In this document: positions 46,715 through 59,359 of the stretch, piece after piece
Position numbering within the stretch: the first letter of the stretch is position 1
Layout: every line of letters begins with the position of its first letter
NCBI GenBank assembly: GCA_029582165.1
Contig: CM055875.1
Coordinates: 7,857,501 to 7,921,500 of the forward strand
Direction: 5' to 3'
DNA length: 64,000 bases
Origin: Portulaca oleracea
Taxonomy: Eukaryota; Streptophyta; Magnoliopsida; Caryophyllales; Portulacaceae
The notes under the pieces: model-generated
What the model saw: the letters and a program-made list of their open reading frames with translations, nothing else
What the model was told of the DNA's origin: nothing
The model's database searches: none
Made by a program: the position numbers and the translations under genes

Positions 46715-49584
46715 GTTATACATGCTTATAATATGATTTTTAGGGGTTTTTCATGTTATTTTTTTTCATAGGTTAATCAAGTGATACTTAAATTCAAGAG
46801 GTGGTGGTTAAAGGAATCAAAGTACAAAAGTGTGAATTGGGTAAGTTTGTGATGAACGTGTGTTTAGATGATTGAACAAGAGTGAATAATGTTATATTGT
46901 GAAATGCATGTTGGTTAGGAGGTTTAGTTCTTTATGGAAGATTAAGTTTGTAGTTAATATGTGGATGCATGTGCTTAGAATGAGATTAGATTAGCAAGAG
47001 GATGAATTCTATGGTTTTTGATGTCGAATTTATGAAGTGTATGGCTTAGGAGGTTGAATTATATTGTGTTTGTGTTTTGCATGTATAAGATTTAGTCAAG
47101 AATGATGGTTTTCGTTATGTTTATAATCCTAGAAATTGATATTCATGGTTGGGGAGCATGATTTGGGGAAGTGATTAAGGTAGACCTTTGAGTTAAACAT
47201 GCATGCAAGTGATTCTTTAAGTAGATGGTGCAATCTGGCCGGTTTTTGGTATTTCCAGAGAGTGTGGATATGATTTTGATATATTTCATGACATGATTAG
47301 GTATCCTAAGAGTTTAGATAACCCCCGACTTTTGAATCTCATAATTTCGATATGTATATCTTGAGTTATGGCCAAAACCGTAAAGTAGTGCATATTGATA
47401 CGTATTCTAGAGTCAATCCAAAGATGTGTATTTTTTGTGGGATTAGAGTCCTCTTTGGTCAAAATGTTGAACATAAAAGTTGAAGAGGACACTTTAAGCT
47501 TTTCAGAAAGGTATAATTCTTGGCCATAGGGTGTCAAGATTTAGAGTAATGAGTCCCCGAGCAGGGGTTCATAATCTGATTTTACCCAGGAAGTTTATTG
47601 CAACTGCCTGTGTTCTTGGCCGAAATCTGACCTTTTTCCATGTTCAAATCAGCTTGTGAATAAGATAAAAGTTGTAGTATGTGCTTCAAGCTTTCCATAG
47701 ACAATTTGCACACCCCAAACCGATGAGTATAGCTCGAGTTACGACTCTCCGAATAATTGGAGTTTGAATTGGTATTTTCTGGGCAGCTTGCTAAGATGAT
47801 AGTTTTTACCCTCCTTAACCATGTTTTTGAACTTCATAGTCAACTAAAGAGTTAGAGTTTGTAATTTGAGCTTTCCGAAAAGTCCTTTTATCCCATGATA
47901 CGATACTTGTGAGAGAAGTTATGACCTTCTCAGTACACCTTAGGAAGCAAGTTTAAGTTTTAAGTAATCCTAGAAACCTACAAAGATATTCTCCATTACT
48001 CTCATCCAAGTTAGGTTCTAATTTATGGTTCTTATTCTTTCTTAAGTGTCCTCAAGAGGTCGTTGCGCTCAACTGTTCAAGTCCCTGCGAGTTAAGTGTG
48101 TGTAAATGGCGGTTGTCCAGGTACGTATATTGCCTAATATCTTATGCATAGTATCAGAAATTATTCTTTTTATTCCAAGTTCTTTATGTTTATTTTACCA
48201 TTCATGTTTTGTATGCTAGCTCTTACGTTTTATGCTCAAAAGTATACGCAAGTTCTTATGGATTTCAAGTACCAAATTTGAATTATCAAGTTATTTTCAG
48301 CCTACTCTAAGTGCTTATGCTATGCATCCTTTATGTTAAGAAGTCTTATGTTAAACCAATACTTTTGGATATTAAGGACATTTCATGAGTAAATTTCTTT
48401 ATAAGTACAACCTTTGTCCAAAAGGATTTCTAGGATATCTTTAAGTTATGAATAAATTTGTATAAGGATCCAGTTGTATCAAGTCTCAAGGTTAAGGTTT
48501 CAAGTTTTCTAAATTTAATAAAGACCCTATCTATGTTTAATCGTGCCTTAGAGCACACCGGGGAACCCGTGCTTTAATGCACACCATGATTAATCGTGCC
48601 TTAGTGCACACCAAGATAACTGCGCCTTAGTGCACAACAGGGAAAAATATGTATTTAGTGCCTTAAGTGCGCACCATAGAAATCTGGCTAGTATAGAATA
48701 TTTATCCATCATCCGAATCTCTCGATCGGTCCGAGTATGCGCATACAGAGGCTTAGCCGATGATCGCAAGTAGGGGACCTTCTTATAAGTAAACACCAAC
48801 CAAGTGTTTGATTAAAGTTAAATTTACAGTTTTTAGTTGAAGGAAATGTTTTAAAGGTTTTTCTCACCAAGTCTCACGAGTGTGATTCTTTGAACCGTTC
48901 TATTTCCACGCATGATTTAAGTTGAATTGTTCATGTTTTAGTTTTCCGTCTTTATATTATGTTATGTTCAAGCACGATGGAAGTAAGGAACTCACGGTTT
49001 TGGTTTCCAATGAGGTTCAGTTGTCTTGAACGAGTTAAGTGTGGCTTTGTTATGTAAGTATACTCTACTCAATGTTTATTTTTCCATTCATTTTTTTTTA
49101 TAAATTTAATGGAACTGCGCTAAAGTAAGTAATTAACTTTCTAAACGTTTCTCTTTATTATAGGGGTATACGTACTGAGTTAATCTCATTCTTTAAAGTT
49201 TTTATCGTTTTAGGAAACCCGGCGAGAGGAAAGGGTAAAGTCCCGGATGGACGAGGTTCAAAAACTTCCTAAAGAAATCCGATGTGAATTGGGAGACTTC
49301 TCATGAGGAACAATAGAGAATTTAGTTGATTTTTTTTTGCTTGTATAATTTGTTGGGTTGCTATGTTGTGGTTTTAAGTGTATGCCTTAAGTATAAGTTA
49401 TGATTTTGGTGATGTATGTTTTAAGTTGATCTTATGCCTTGGTTTCATGTGTTGGGTTGTAGTTTAGCCTTGTCCTCGTTGTGTGGACGGCGGTAATACC
49501 CTCGGGTACAAATTCTGCTGCGTTAATCATTAGGTTAAGTGAGTCTTTAGCTTAATCTGGTGGTTATTAACTTGGGGGTGTTAT
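46715..49584 (+). repeat. LTR-like sequence, chromovirus type
   Basis: Non-coding. Ends with AACTTGGGGGTGTTATA (about 49569-49584) and has, near the end, AAACCCGGCGAGAGGAAAGG (about 49215) and GCGGTAATACCCTCGGGTA (about 49490), phrases common in long chromovirus LTRs. At 48540-48680 there are four variants of GTGCCTTAGTGCACACC. Probably the remainder of the older LTR split by the solo LTR 43218-46714. The start is uncertain. Confidence 0.5.
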
Positions 49585-52020
49585 AGTGGCGTTTGTTGTG
49601 TTCTCCTTCTGCTATGCGGCTGTTCATTATGATAAACTATTCTCCTTGTCTGTCTCCTACCTCTACCCCTTTTATCGACGGGGTCGTTCATGGGGACAAA
49701 GTCATTGGTGTCTGCGTTGGCACCCCTTCGAGAAGTTCCCTTCTCAGCAGGCCTCTTACCATACGCTCTGCCGATCTTGTTAATGCACCTAGACACGATC
49801 CCATTACGTTCCCCCATAATGGATTGTGCCTTCTTATTCAACTCTGAAAGAGCCATCATCGTCTCTTTGAACATTTTCTCGTCCATCATGGCCAGCGTCG
49901 AAACAGGCTCGAATGCACTTTGCAGTTGTTCAAACCGGATAATCCCTTTTCTTTTGGAATAGTTCATAGTATGAAACTTGGATTGTTAGATGTTTTCTTG
50001 GAAAGCCCTTCCTCCACTAGTCCAGAATGTACCTTTCTAGAACGTAATCCAGTCCATCCTCGTTGAAAACACGCAGTATGTGGCAACACAAGATTCCCTT
50101 AAACTGAAACTTCTTGCAGTCACACTTCATTTCTACGGTCTCTTTATCTACTCTGACGATAAACATGGATCGTCGGGTTGTGATTTCTTTGGACTCTGGC
50201 CTCCTCACAATGACCTCATAAGTGCACGTCCTCTCCTAGTCATCTATCTTCTCGATTTTAACTATATAGATCAGGCTTTTCATCTCGTTTTGAAGCTCAA
50301 CGAACTTGTTTGGAGTGTATAGCTGCTGGAAAACATACTCATAAACAAAGTCCGATGTACATTAAACTGGTTTATCCTTTGATCGGAATGTTTCCTTGTC
50401 CTCTTATCTGACTCTCTTTGCTAGAGCGAATCCGAATTGATCAATAAATTGTTTGAGAGTGGTGTTGACATTCACGAATCCTTTGAAGAAGTAGTTCATT
50501 CCCTCGCTTCTTTGCGTGCTTGACATTCCTGCCTAGAACTCGTCCTGGAAGTATACGGGGACCCATCTATGCCTTTTATCATACATATCATTGCACTAGT
50601 TGGAATTGTGCAGGTTGTACGTGTCAACCCACTCTTTCCATTTATCTTCGAATTCCTCGACATCAAGAGAATCGTAAAGAGTATCTTTTAGCCCTCGAAG
50701 AATATCATTCCCCTCTGGTTTGTTGCATAGATGCTTCTTTGCATTCTTCATCACGTGCCATATGTACTATCAGGGTCGAGCATTTGGAAACACCTTTGCG
50801 ATAGCCTTGCTGCACGATGTCAAACATTTAACTTGTTACAAAGTGTCATGCATGTGGAAAACTTAAGTACATATTAAAAAATAAAATAGAATTATTAAAT
50901 ATGACCTATGAATTGGCGTTGGTCTGTATGATCGCGGTCGATGCATTCCAAGACATGCACGTCAACCACGTTTGAAACAACCAGACGAAGTTATCGACTT
51001 CTTCTCCAGCCAACAACGCATAGCCGAGTAGGATGATTGTTAACTCCAATGAAAGAACTGAATGGCATCTTATATCGGTTGGACACATAATTCGCGCCGA
51101 ACGACACCACGTCCCCGAAGCCCTCGCAAACTGCTCTGCTCCTTCCATCCGCCCCAAAGACGTTCCTCAGAGTTCCAACGTCGTCAGTGTCATACATGAA
51201 GAAAAAGTTGGAGTTAGCGGACATCATCTGCTGAAAATGTTGCCTCATTGCCTTGAAGTTGCCGTCTTGTTATGTGAGTTGAAGTTTCTTACCTTGCTGA
51301 TAACGTTGCGACAATCTCTCTTGTCGAAAAGAACTTGATCATGCCCACCGTATTGTACCGCAATTGAGTTGAAGTTCTTAGAGATTGGCATGCCGGCTGT
51401 GTCGTTATTTATCATTCTCCTCTCATGCTCGAAACTTATGAACTTGTAGTTTCGCATGTATTTCGTGTCTGCATGCAGGGTTGCACTCGTGCTTGTGGTT
51501 TGTGTCGACTGTAGTCAACTTGTATTTGCTTGCTTTGTTGTTGGAATGTGGCAGTGACTTTAAAACCACACTCGGTGACAGCAATGCTAGATGATTGGTT
51601 TGGATTTGTACCGTTTGACTTGAACATGCCATGTTTTGTGCAAACCATCTTTATCCTCTTGTAGATTGCTTTATTTTCAGTGCTAGGACGTTCTATAGGC
51701 AATTTTTCGGAGCTTCTAATATGTACTTGGAACCCATTCGCACACCCATAGTTATGAATGAGGATCTCAAACTGCGCGATCGAATCAAATTCCATCACCA
51801 AAAAAGGGACAGGGATGGAGAATGATCCGCCACTGTTAGGACGACCACTTGACCCATCACCCGCTTCAACGTCGGTTATACCAACATCGTCTTCATCTCT
51901 GAATTAACCACGAAATAAGTCGTCACAGTTACCATCAACGGTCGGTCCATCATCATCTTTCAACAACTCGTCTAACGGATCATATTAGGAATCACAGTTA
52001 CAGTCCTCGTTCATGTCAAT
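49581..52020 (-). pseudogene. FAR1/FHY3-type MULE transposase, decayed
   Basis: Minus-strand pieces in family order. FAR1 DNA-binding domain: EFDSIAQFEILIHNYGCANG (about 51790) to KLTTVDTNHKHE (about 51490, other frame). Transposase core: NSNFFFMYDTDDVGTLRNVF (about 51210), DVVSFGANYVSNRYKMPFSS (about 51090) and FVWLFQTWLTCM (about 50950). SWIM zinc finger: CDCKKFQFKGILCCH (about 50080-50120), then a C-terminal part (49967-49581). Where the family has DTTY the sequence has GANY, so the first catalytic Asp is lost; the second Asp block (usually ITD) reads IQT. Multiple frameshifts. Proteins of this type are transposases or, when domesticated, FAR1-related transcription factors; this copy can be neither. 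Confidence 0.85.
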
Positions 52021-53060
52021 TTGTCAGGAACCCATGATGATAGCGATAAAATTGTACAAATTAGAGAAGAGGACAATAAAATTAATAAGAAAAACACTAG
52101 TCATTAAAATTTAAAAAATTCCAAAAAAAGGAAACAATTGAATCAAATTAATAAAATTAGTTATTACGTAAATAAGATTATTAAAATAGTAATTAAAATA
52201 ATCATTAAGTGAAAAAATAGCTCTATTAACTCACAAATTTATAAAGTTAATAAAAAAACATTAGTCAATAAAATTTCACAAACAAAAACAATTGAATCAA
52301 ATTAATAAAATTAGTCATTAATTTAATAAAATTAATAAAATAATAATTAATAAAATAGTTATTAATTGAAAATTTTTTTCCCAACCGTCAGATTCTTCAT
52401 AGATGTGTGGTCTAGATACATGGATTGAGATTCACATGGATTGCTGACATGTTAAAAAAAAAAATTATATCTCAACTGTCAGATTTTATATTGATGGATG
52501 ACCAAGGTCTTCACCCTAAACCCTAACTACTTCCAGCCCTTCAACTCACTCAACCCCCACCAAACCCTTTGTCCCTTCCAAAAACACAGATTTCCTTCTC
52601 TCATTCCCTAAACACCCCTTCTACAAATGAAGTTTTCTCCTTCTCCTCATTCCCCAAACCCTTCGTCCCTCCCTCATTCCCCAAACATCCCAAATAATAT
52701 CATCTGAGGTTATGTTAGTTTTGCAACTGTAACTCTCCTCCGCCAATTTCGCCGGCACTTTTGGTGGGATTGCGCCACCACTACCGGAACAACCACCACC
52801 ACCGCCGGCACACCAGACTGAGTGCAACCTCTTCGTCTAAAATAGACGTCGGAGATTTTTAGGGTTTGTGGTGTTCAAATCGAATTTTGTTTAGAAATCG
52901 AATTTGTAGGGTATGGGGTTTTTTTTTTTTTTTTATTCTGAACATGTTTTCGTGTGGAATTTTTTTTTGGGTTTTCTATTTTCTTGGTTTTCAAATTGAA
53001 TTTTGTTTCCAAATCGAATTTGGTTTTAAATCGAAATTGGTTTCGAAAACCCTAAACTAT
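52021..53060. other. AT-rich flank of the MULE
   Basis: ATTAATAAAATTAGT-type low-complexity repeats (52080-52370), then CCAACCGTCAGATTCTTC and CTCAACTGTCAGATTTTA (two related phrases at about 52381 and 52474), then a C-rich leader-like stretch and T-rich sequence. No gene supported. It may include the MULE's 5' region, but terminal repeats were not identified. Confidence 0.35.
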
Positions 53061-54676
53061 TGATGTATCCTAGACCCAAGGATCTTTAACTCAACAGGCT
53101 AGGAAACATCATAGGAACGCAATGACCTCACGTATGACTCAATAACACAACAAAGGAGGGAAAACAGCCACAAATGATGTAGTTATCTCCAGAATGACGA
53201 GGAAACCAAGCTTATATATGCCCCATAATAGCAATGACTCACGAAGGACATTTTACGTTGGTTCAGAGAAGCAACGCCAAAGGAAGAAAACAGCAACTAC
53301 GAATGGAGAATGATGTGTTTAACTCAAAAGGCGATTAGATCCAGGTTCACACACACCATATAACATCAAGAAACTCACGAAGGTTCAAGAACTCACTCAA
53401 ACATATTTGAACTCAACACGAAGGAGTGGAAATGATGTATATAAGCTCACCAAGGCACTGATTCAAGCAAGCTTATAACACCATAAGAACACCAATATCT
53501 CGGGACAACAAATAACCACGACAATATGATGCAATAAGCATCAAGGAGCGAGAACCAAATGAAAGAAAAGATAGAGACAAGTATTTTGTCACTTGTTATA
53601 GTACTTAAACACCTTCAAGTGAAAAGAATACCCGGGCAAGCTTGAAGGACCTCATTTGGTTACAGAATTTAATCACCTTCCAAATGAGATCACAACAAGT
53701 CCACACAACACCACTAGATTGCCAAATCTAGATACTGGAGGGGAAACGAGAGTTTGAGAAAACTCACAAACGAAGAAGCTCAAAGCTTTCTTTGGGGTTT
53801 TGTATTTTGTATCAGTTGTAGAGTTTCAAAATACAAAGGTTCATATATATAAGGCTCGGCTGGAAGCATGCAAGCAACCAAGCACACAAGCACACAAGTA
53901 GGTGAAAAGTAATCTAGAGTGAGGTTTCCTAATGACGAAGAAACCTCCTAAACGTCCTTAATTAAGCTAAATACAATTAATTAAGACTAATACATATCTT
54001 CACCATGAAGTACTCGTCCAAATGGGTTGCAAGGAGGACCAATAGGAGCAACCCACGTGGCACTTCCCCATTGGTGGGATTTCCTTCACTTAGATTCCAA
54101 TCCGTGCAAGACCAATGAAGAAACACAAGTGGTTTTGTTTCAAAGTGAGCTGGAACCTTCCTTGACCTCTAATAATATTAGAAAACTGGACCCCATGAGA
54201 AAAGACCAAAATACCCTTGAAAGAACACTAAAATATCAAACAGACCCCAGATAAAGGTCCTTATCGTACGTCCAGAAACAAACTGCTGTATAGAACCCAA
54301 ATGATCTTCAGACCAAGCAAACTTGGCATTATGAAAACTTGAACAACATGCGTCAAAAACTTCATAGGGACAAAAATTGGAGGAGAAGCCTCAATCTGGA
54401 GATATTGAAACAAATACCGAAGTTGTCCCACAGGATAAAGGACCTTGACCTGCCAAATGACCAACTCCTTTCTTGATTTCTCCCACGGCTAAGTAACAAC
54501 CTTGGATGACCTGAACATGCTTGAATTGTTTCCCATCACAAGGGTCTCAATGTTGAGATAATGAAGGAGTCATATAGGATGAATGACCTCCCTTTACGCC
54601 CTTGTCCTTCTTGTACTCCTGAATGACCTCCAAGCATGCTTGCACCATAGGAGTTGGTGAAGGTTGATTCCCATCA
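53061..54676 (-). mobile_element. Solo LTR, 1.6 kb
   Basis: Starts TGATGTATCCTAGACC and ends GATTCCCATCA, with TGATG/CATCA inverted ends and a perfect 5-bp target duplication ACTAT (53056-53060 and 54677-54681). A TATA-like CTTATATATATGAACC on the minus strand (about 53848) suggests minus orientation. No coding interior. Read on the minus strand it begins TGATGGGAATCA, like the solo LTR at 19844-21276 (TGATGGAAATCA), so both belong to related families. Confidence 0.88.
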
Positions 54677-54681
54677 ACTAT

Positions 54682-56269
54682 GATATTTGGTTTCTTGTGT
54701 TTGGGTTATGTTTTTTGAGAATGTGTGTTTTCTCGGTTTATATTTGGGTTTTAGGGTTTCCAACACCCAAAAACGAATTTGGTTTCCAAAAATCCCAAAC
54801 TGTTAAATTGGTGGGGTGTATGGGTTTTTAGAATGCTGTGGGTTTTCTGGGTTTTGAGTTCGAGTGTAAAAATCAAATTTGCTTTGTAGACTATATAAGC
54901 AAATTAGTAAAAAAAAAAAGAGATTGGGATAAATGAAGAATATTACTACTTACCTTATTATGATTGTGGAGTTAGAAGAAATTATTTCTGGTGTAGACTC
55001 AATTGGTAAGTTGTCTTCTGAAATTTTGGATTTATCTTCTTCTTTTATTTCCCTCTTCTTCTAAATTGGTGATATTGCACACCACTTATCAATTGGTGAT
55101 GGAGTTATGGGTTTTCCTTCTTTAAATTTATTGAACGTTGTTATTTATAATCTTTGAAGAAGAAATATTTCTAAGAGATAGAACATTTTCTAACGAGAAA
55201 ATTGAGTTTTAATTGCTGTAGTTTTTCAAGACAAACGTTATTGTTCTTATTTCTTCGATTTATGTAATTTTAATGATTCTTATTGTTCATTATTATTGTA
55301 GGGTTAGATACAAGGCAGAAACTGCATCTCAAGTTAGCAAAAACAAACTTAACCAGTTTCATTTTCTTCTACCATAATCTCATTCTGTTTCTGAAGACTT
55401 TTGGACCACATATACAATTTTACTAACATGATTTGTAAATCAAACCCTACAGCTTCTTATAATGCCCCTACTTGTTCCAGTTGTTGGAGAAAAGAAGCTG
55501 CTTTCAGTAGGAATCCTTTTCAACTATACCCATGCAAGCAACTTGATGATTATGCCCTGTTTTCTTTGTAGACAAATGAGCCTTCTTTGATGAAGGTTTC
55601 ATTTTTCATGATGAAGATTTTGCATGTAATCAATGTATGTAACCATTGTGTGTAAAAATGTAAATTTGCTCAAGGGAATGAATGAAAGGAGCTATATTTT
55701 GTGTATATGTGTTTGCAAATTTACATTCAATTAACATGATATCTTTGGTGTATATGTTTCATGAGCCGTATGGGAAGGACTACTGAAGGATTTCAATAAG
55801 AGCTTACAGCAAACAACAACTTTCAAGGATTGGTATGATACATGGATGAGAAGAGCTTACAGATCTAGATGGAAGAAGGATGACCTCTCTCTTCGTCTTT
55901 TTAGCAAGTACTAGGTTCTTGATTTTGAGTATTTGTGCTTGGGTTGGACTCTAATTACAGCTGACTCTGTTTTTGGGCCAACTCTTTTGTCTTTTGTTTT
56001 GCTTGCTCTATTGTTGTGAGGCTGGCTTGACCAAAAGTTTTTCTTCTTTTGCTGTATGATTTTGGGCATTGTCCCATAACAATAAAAAAAAAGTATCAAT
56101 TATTTATCATTGTATTGATATTAATAATAATATTACTATTGTTGTAATAATCCAACATTCAATTAATCTAAAAGTTGCATGTGTATAAATCAACCAACGA
56201 CAAAATTTATTTTAATGAATTTGTATATCTTTAACTTTCTTTTTAAAGTTTGATTGTTATAAATATTTG
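54682..56269. other. No recognised gene
   Basis: T-rich sequence with plant intron-like character. The stretch after 54682 resembles the one before 53056 (TTTTGGTTTCC-type phrases, CGAATTTGGTTTCCAAA), so the solo LTR interrupted one T-rich unit. No coding exon could be supported. Confidence 0.35.
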
Positions 56270-57660
56270 AAAAGAATGGACGGAAAGGGACAGAAGATAG
56301 AAGAGGGGTCACGGTCATGAAACCCTAAGATCTAGGTTTTCATGAAACACCACCTCACGGCCGTGACCCTGAAGAGGAGGTCCAGATAGCAAGGTCCTCA
56401 TGGTCGTGACCCTCGCTTGTCACACCCGTGAGGGTTGAAGGTGCTTTCCATTGAGACCAGGCCTCACGGGCGTGACACTCACTGTCACGACCGCTACCTG
56501 CCAAAGACGACCCCTTCCAGGAGGTGCTTCATGGCCATGACCATCCTTGGTCACGCCCTTAAGGTTTGTGGGATTCGACGAACAAATCCAGACTTCTCCT
56601 GGGTCACGGTCGTGACCCCCTGATATGTGGAATTGAAGTCGGTCAAAATGACGTTGTTTTGGTCGTTTTTGACACAAGTATATATTGTACTTCTCTGGAG
56701 AAAGACAAAACTTTTATTTCCTAAGTTTTATTTTAGTGCTTTAGTCTCTTAATACTCTCTCTTAATTAGCGATTAGTGTTGATTACATTGAAAGATTATC
56801 AAGTTTTAATGCAAAGTTCTTCATCGATTCTCAAGTTTATGATTGATTTCTGAATTCCTTTCTCCATTGTTACTCCTTCTCTCAACCCTAAGTAAGTTTT
56901 ACATTCCTTTCTCAACTTCTTCATTTCATTTGTTATCATTAGTGATTTGATCAGTCCTTAATTGCTTTTGATCATAGTTTATGTTAATTTGTGTTTACCG
57001 TATCGAATTCATGAATATGTTAGGTTTAAATATCGAGTCTTTGGTTTTTGTTAATATGAGTGACTAAGTTTCCTTAGGGTTAGGGGGTGATTAGGGTCCC
57101 TAATGGGAGATTAGGCTTGGATTGGTTGGATTGGGGTGATTAGCGTTCTGCCCTAGATTTCCATTCGATAGTTGAAGTATACCGGGTACCGGGAGATTAT
57201 GGATCCTTTCAAACATTGATTTAGAACTCTAGGGTGGTTAAATCGATTCGAAATCCGAACTCTAGTGAGAGGGAATCGAGATTGGTTACTTAGGATTGCA
57301 TTCTCATACTATCAAGATCTATCATACACGGGAGTGATGACAGACTTTGGAAAGTATGCATTGATTCATCACTCTGGCGAGGGGGATCGATACTAGCTCA
57401 CGCATAGGAAGCAAATATTAATTTACTACTCTGGCGAGGGAAATCAATACTAGCTTGGTATGCATGCAATCCTCACACTTAACTACCGAGCATGGATCTC
57501 CCCTAAAACCACCGTTTCCGTGCTTAGTCTTTCGTTAAGTTGGCCCGGTATTATCCCTAAGCCTTTGTTTCCCTTAATTGAGTAGAAATCCGTAGTGAAA
57601 TCTTTGCTAAATCGAACCTTTAAAACCTCTTGACACAGGGAAGTTTTTCGTTAGGTTCGC
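56270..57660 (+). repeat. LTR remnant, first of a tandem pair
   Basis: Carries 6-7 copies of a TCACGGnCGTGA palindrome at 56306-56620 (GGTCACGGTCGTGACC at 56602-56617), then a TATA-like AAGTATATATTGTAC (56676) and leader sequence. Later comes TTCCTTAGGGTTAGGGGGTGATTAGGGTCCC (about 57070). Homologous to 57690-58830. Athila-like by general layout; no interior found. Confidence 0.6.
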
Positions 57661-57689
57661 CCGATGTCACACCAATGAGGAATGCGAAG

Positions 57690-58830
57690 TAGGGAAGTTT
57701 TTCGGGAAATCGCAGGCGTCACGGTCGTGACACTCAGTGTCACACCCGTGACGGCCCAGTCTGCCGACTTATTTTCAGGGCAAAACAACTGTGTTTTGCC
57801 CTCTTTCCCCCAAGTATATATTGTAAACTTTGGGATTTTTGCGAGCAACTTTTCATTCCTTAGTTTTATTATCTAGTTTTAGGGTTCATCTTGTATATTA
57901 GAGTTTTAATTAGGTTTTAATTCTTTTGTAATTAGATTAGGGTTTATCTTTGTATTGGATCTTTCTTTATTGTTCTCTTCATCTTTGAAGTATTCAATTA
58001 GCACCAAGTTTTAGTAAGTTCTTCCTCTTCCCCCTTTATTTCCGCTTTTAATTAGTTTGTTTACTCTTTTGATTATCATGTTTCTGCTTTCAATTAGTTT
58101 AATCATTGTTGTTATTTGTTTTCTCCATTGCTTTATTATATTCATGTCAAGTATTGGTTTAATTGTTGAATTAGTGGTAGTTGTAATTATGTGTGGCTAG
58201 TTCCCTTAGGGTTATGGGGTAATTAGGGCCCCTCATAGGGAATTAGACATGGATTAATGAGATTAGGACGATCAATGAGGTGATTGGGTGTTCCATCCTA
58301 GTTTTCCACTCGATAATTGGAGGATTTCGAGTGATAGGAGGTTATGAGTCATTCCAAACATCGAATTGGGAACCTAGGACGGAGTGATTGGTTCCTAAGT
58401 TCTAACTCTGGCGAGAGGGACTTTGGAACTGGTCCGCTAGAATTACTTTCAAATGCTATCAAGGTCCATCATATACGGGAGTGATGACGGACTTTGGGAA
58501 GTATGCATCGATTTACCACCCTAGAGGGGAAAATTGATAATGGTATGCATGAAATTCTCACACCCAATGACCGAGTACGGATCGTTCCTAAAACCATGAA
58601 ATATGTTCTTAGTTCGTCGTTAGGAGGCCTAACACTACCCTCGAGTCCTTGCCTTTTTATTATTTTTCCTTTCCAACCTTAGCCTAGTAGTTTACCCACC
58701 ATCCAAATCCTTGACCCTCAAACCTAGTTGGTTAGCACTCATTAGATTCTTAGGTTCAGAAGTCCAAACTCTCTGTGGATACGACAAATACACCTGGTTG
58801 TACTGCAACTCAAACATGTAGCATCTTTTA
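57690..58830 (+). repeat. LTR remnant, second of the tandem pair
   Basis: Same order of elements as the preceding copy: a palindrome (GTCACGGTCGTGAC, 57718-57731), AAGTATATATTGTAAAC (about 57812), and TTCCCTTAGGGTTATGGGGTAATTAGGGCCC (about 58200). Offset between the TATA sites is about 1.14 kb. It is 5' truncated and diverged from the first copy. The end has CTCTCTGTGGATACGAC (about 58767), as in other Athila-like LTRs. Confidence 0.6.
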
Positions 58831-58872
58831 CGACCTTTTCATCTTATCAATTTGAGAAAGGACTATTTTCCC

Positions 58873-59357
58873 GATGTAGATGAAGCCCAACAGATCTTCT
58901 CAAGGCAGATCAGATTTTCACGATGTTGATGATACCTAATGGATTTTCTCGAGGTCGATCGAATTTTCCCGATGTTGATAGTGCCTAACGACTTTCTCGA
59001 GGCGGGTCGGATTTTGCTGATGTTGTTGATGGCCAACAAATTTTCCCGAGGCAGATCAAATTTTCCTAATGTTAATGGTGCCCAACGGGCAACGGATTTT
59101 CCCGTGGCGAATCAGATTTTACCGATGTTGATGGTGCCTAACGGATTTTTCCAAGGTGGATCACATTTTCCCCAGGCAGATCATATTTCTCGATGTTGAT
59201 GGTACCCAACGAATTTTTCCGAGGCGGATCAGATTTTTCCGATATTGATGATGCCTGACGGATTTTCCTGAGACGGATCAGATTTTCTCAATGTTGATGG
59301 CGCCCAACAAGTTATCCCGAGGCATATGACGCTCAATGGATTTTCCCAAGGTGAATG
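58873..59357 (+). repeat. 49-bp minisatellite
   Basis: Eight to nine units reading approximately GATGTTGATGGTGCCCAACG then GATTTTCCCGAGGCGGATCAG. Starts at 58873, 58922, 58971, 59019 and 59068, then slightly irregular with one partial internal duplication (about 59095). An open frame crosses part of it by chance. Confidence 0.92.
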
Positions 59358-59359
59358 AT

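Noticed and set aside
58873..59357. CRISPR-like repeats and spacers
   Set aside because: Units are contiguous diverged tandem copies with no unique spacers, in a plant nuclear context.
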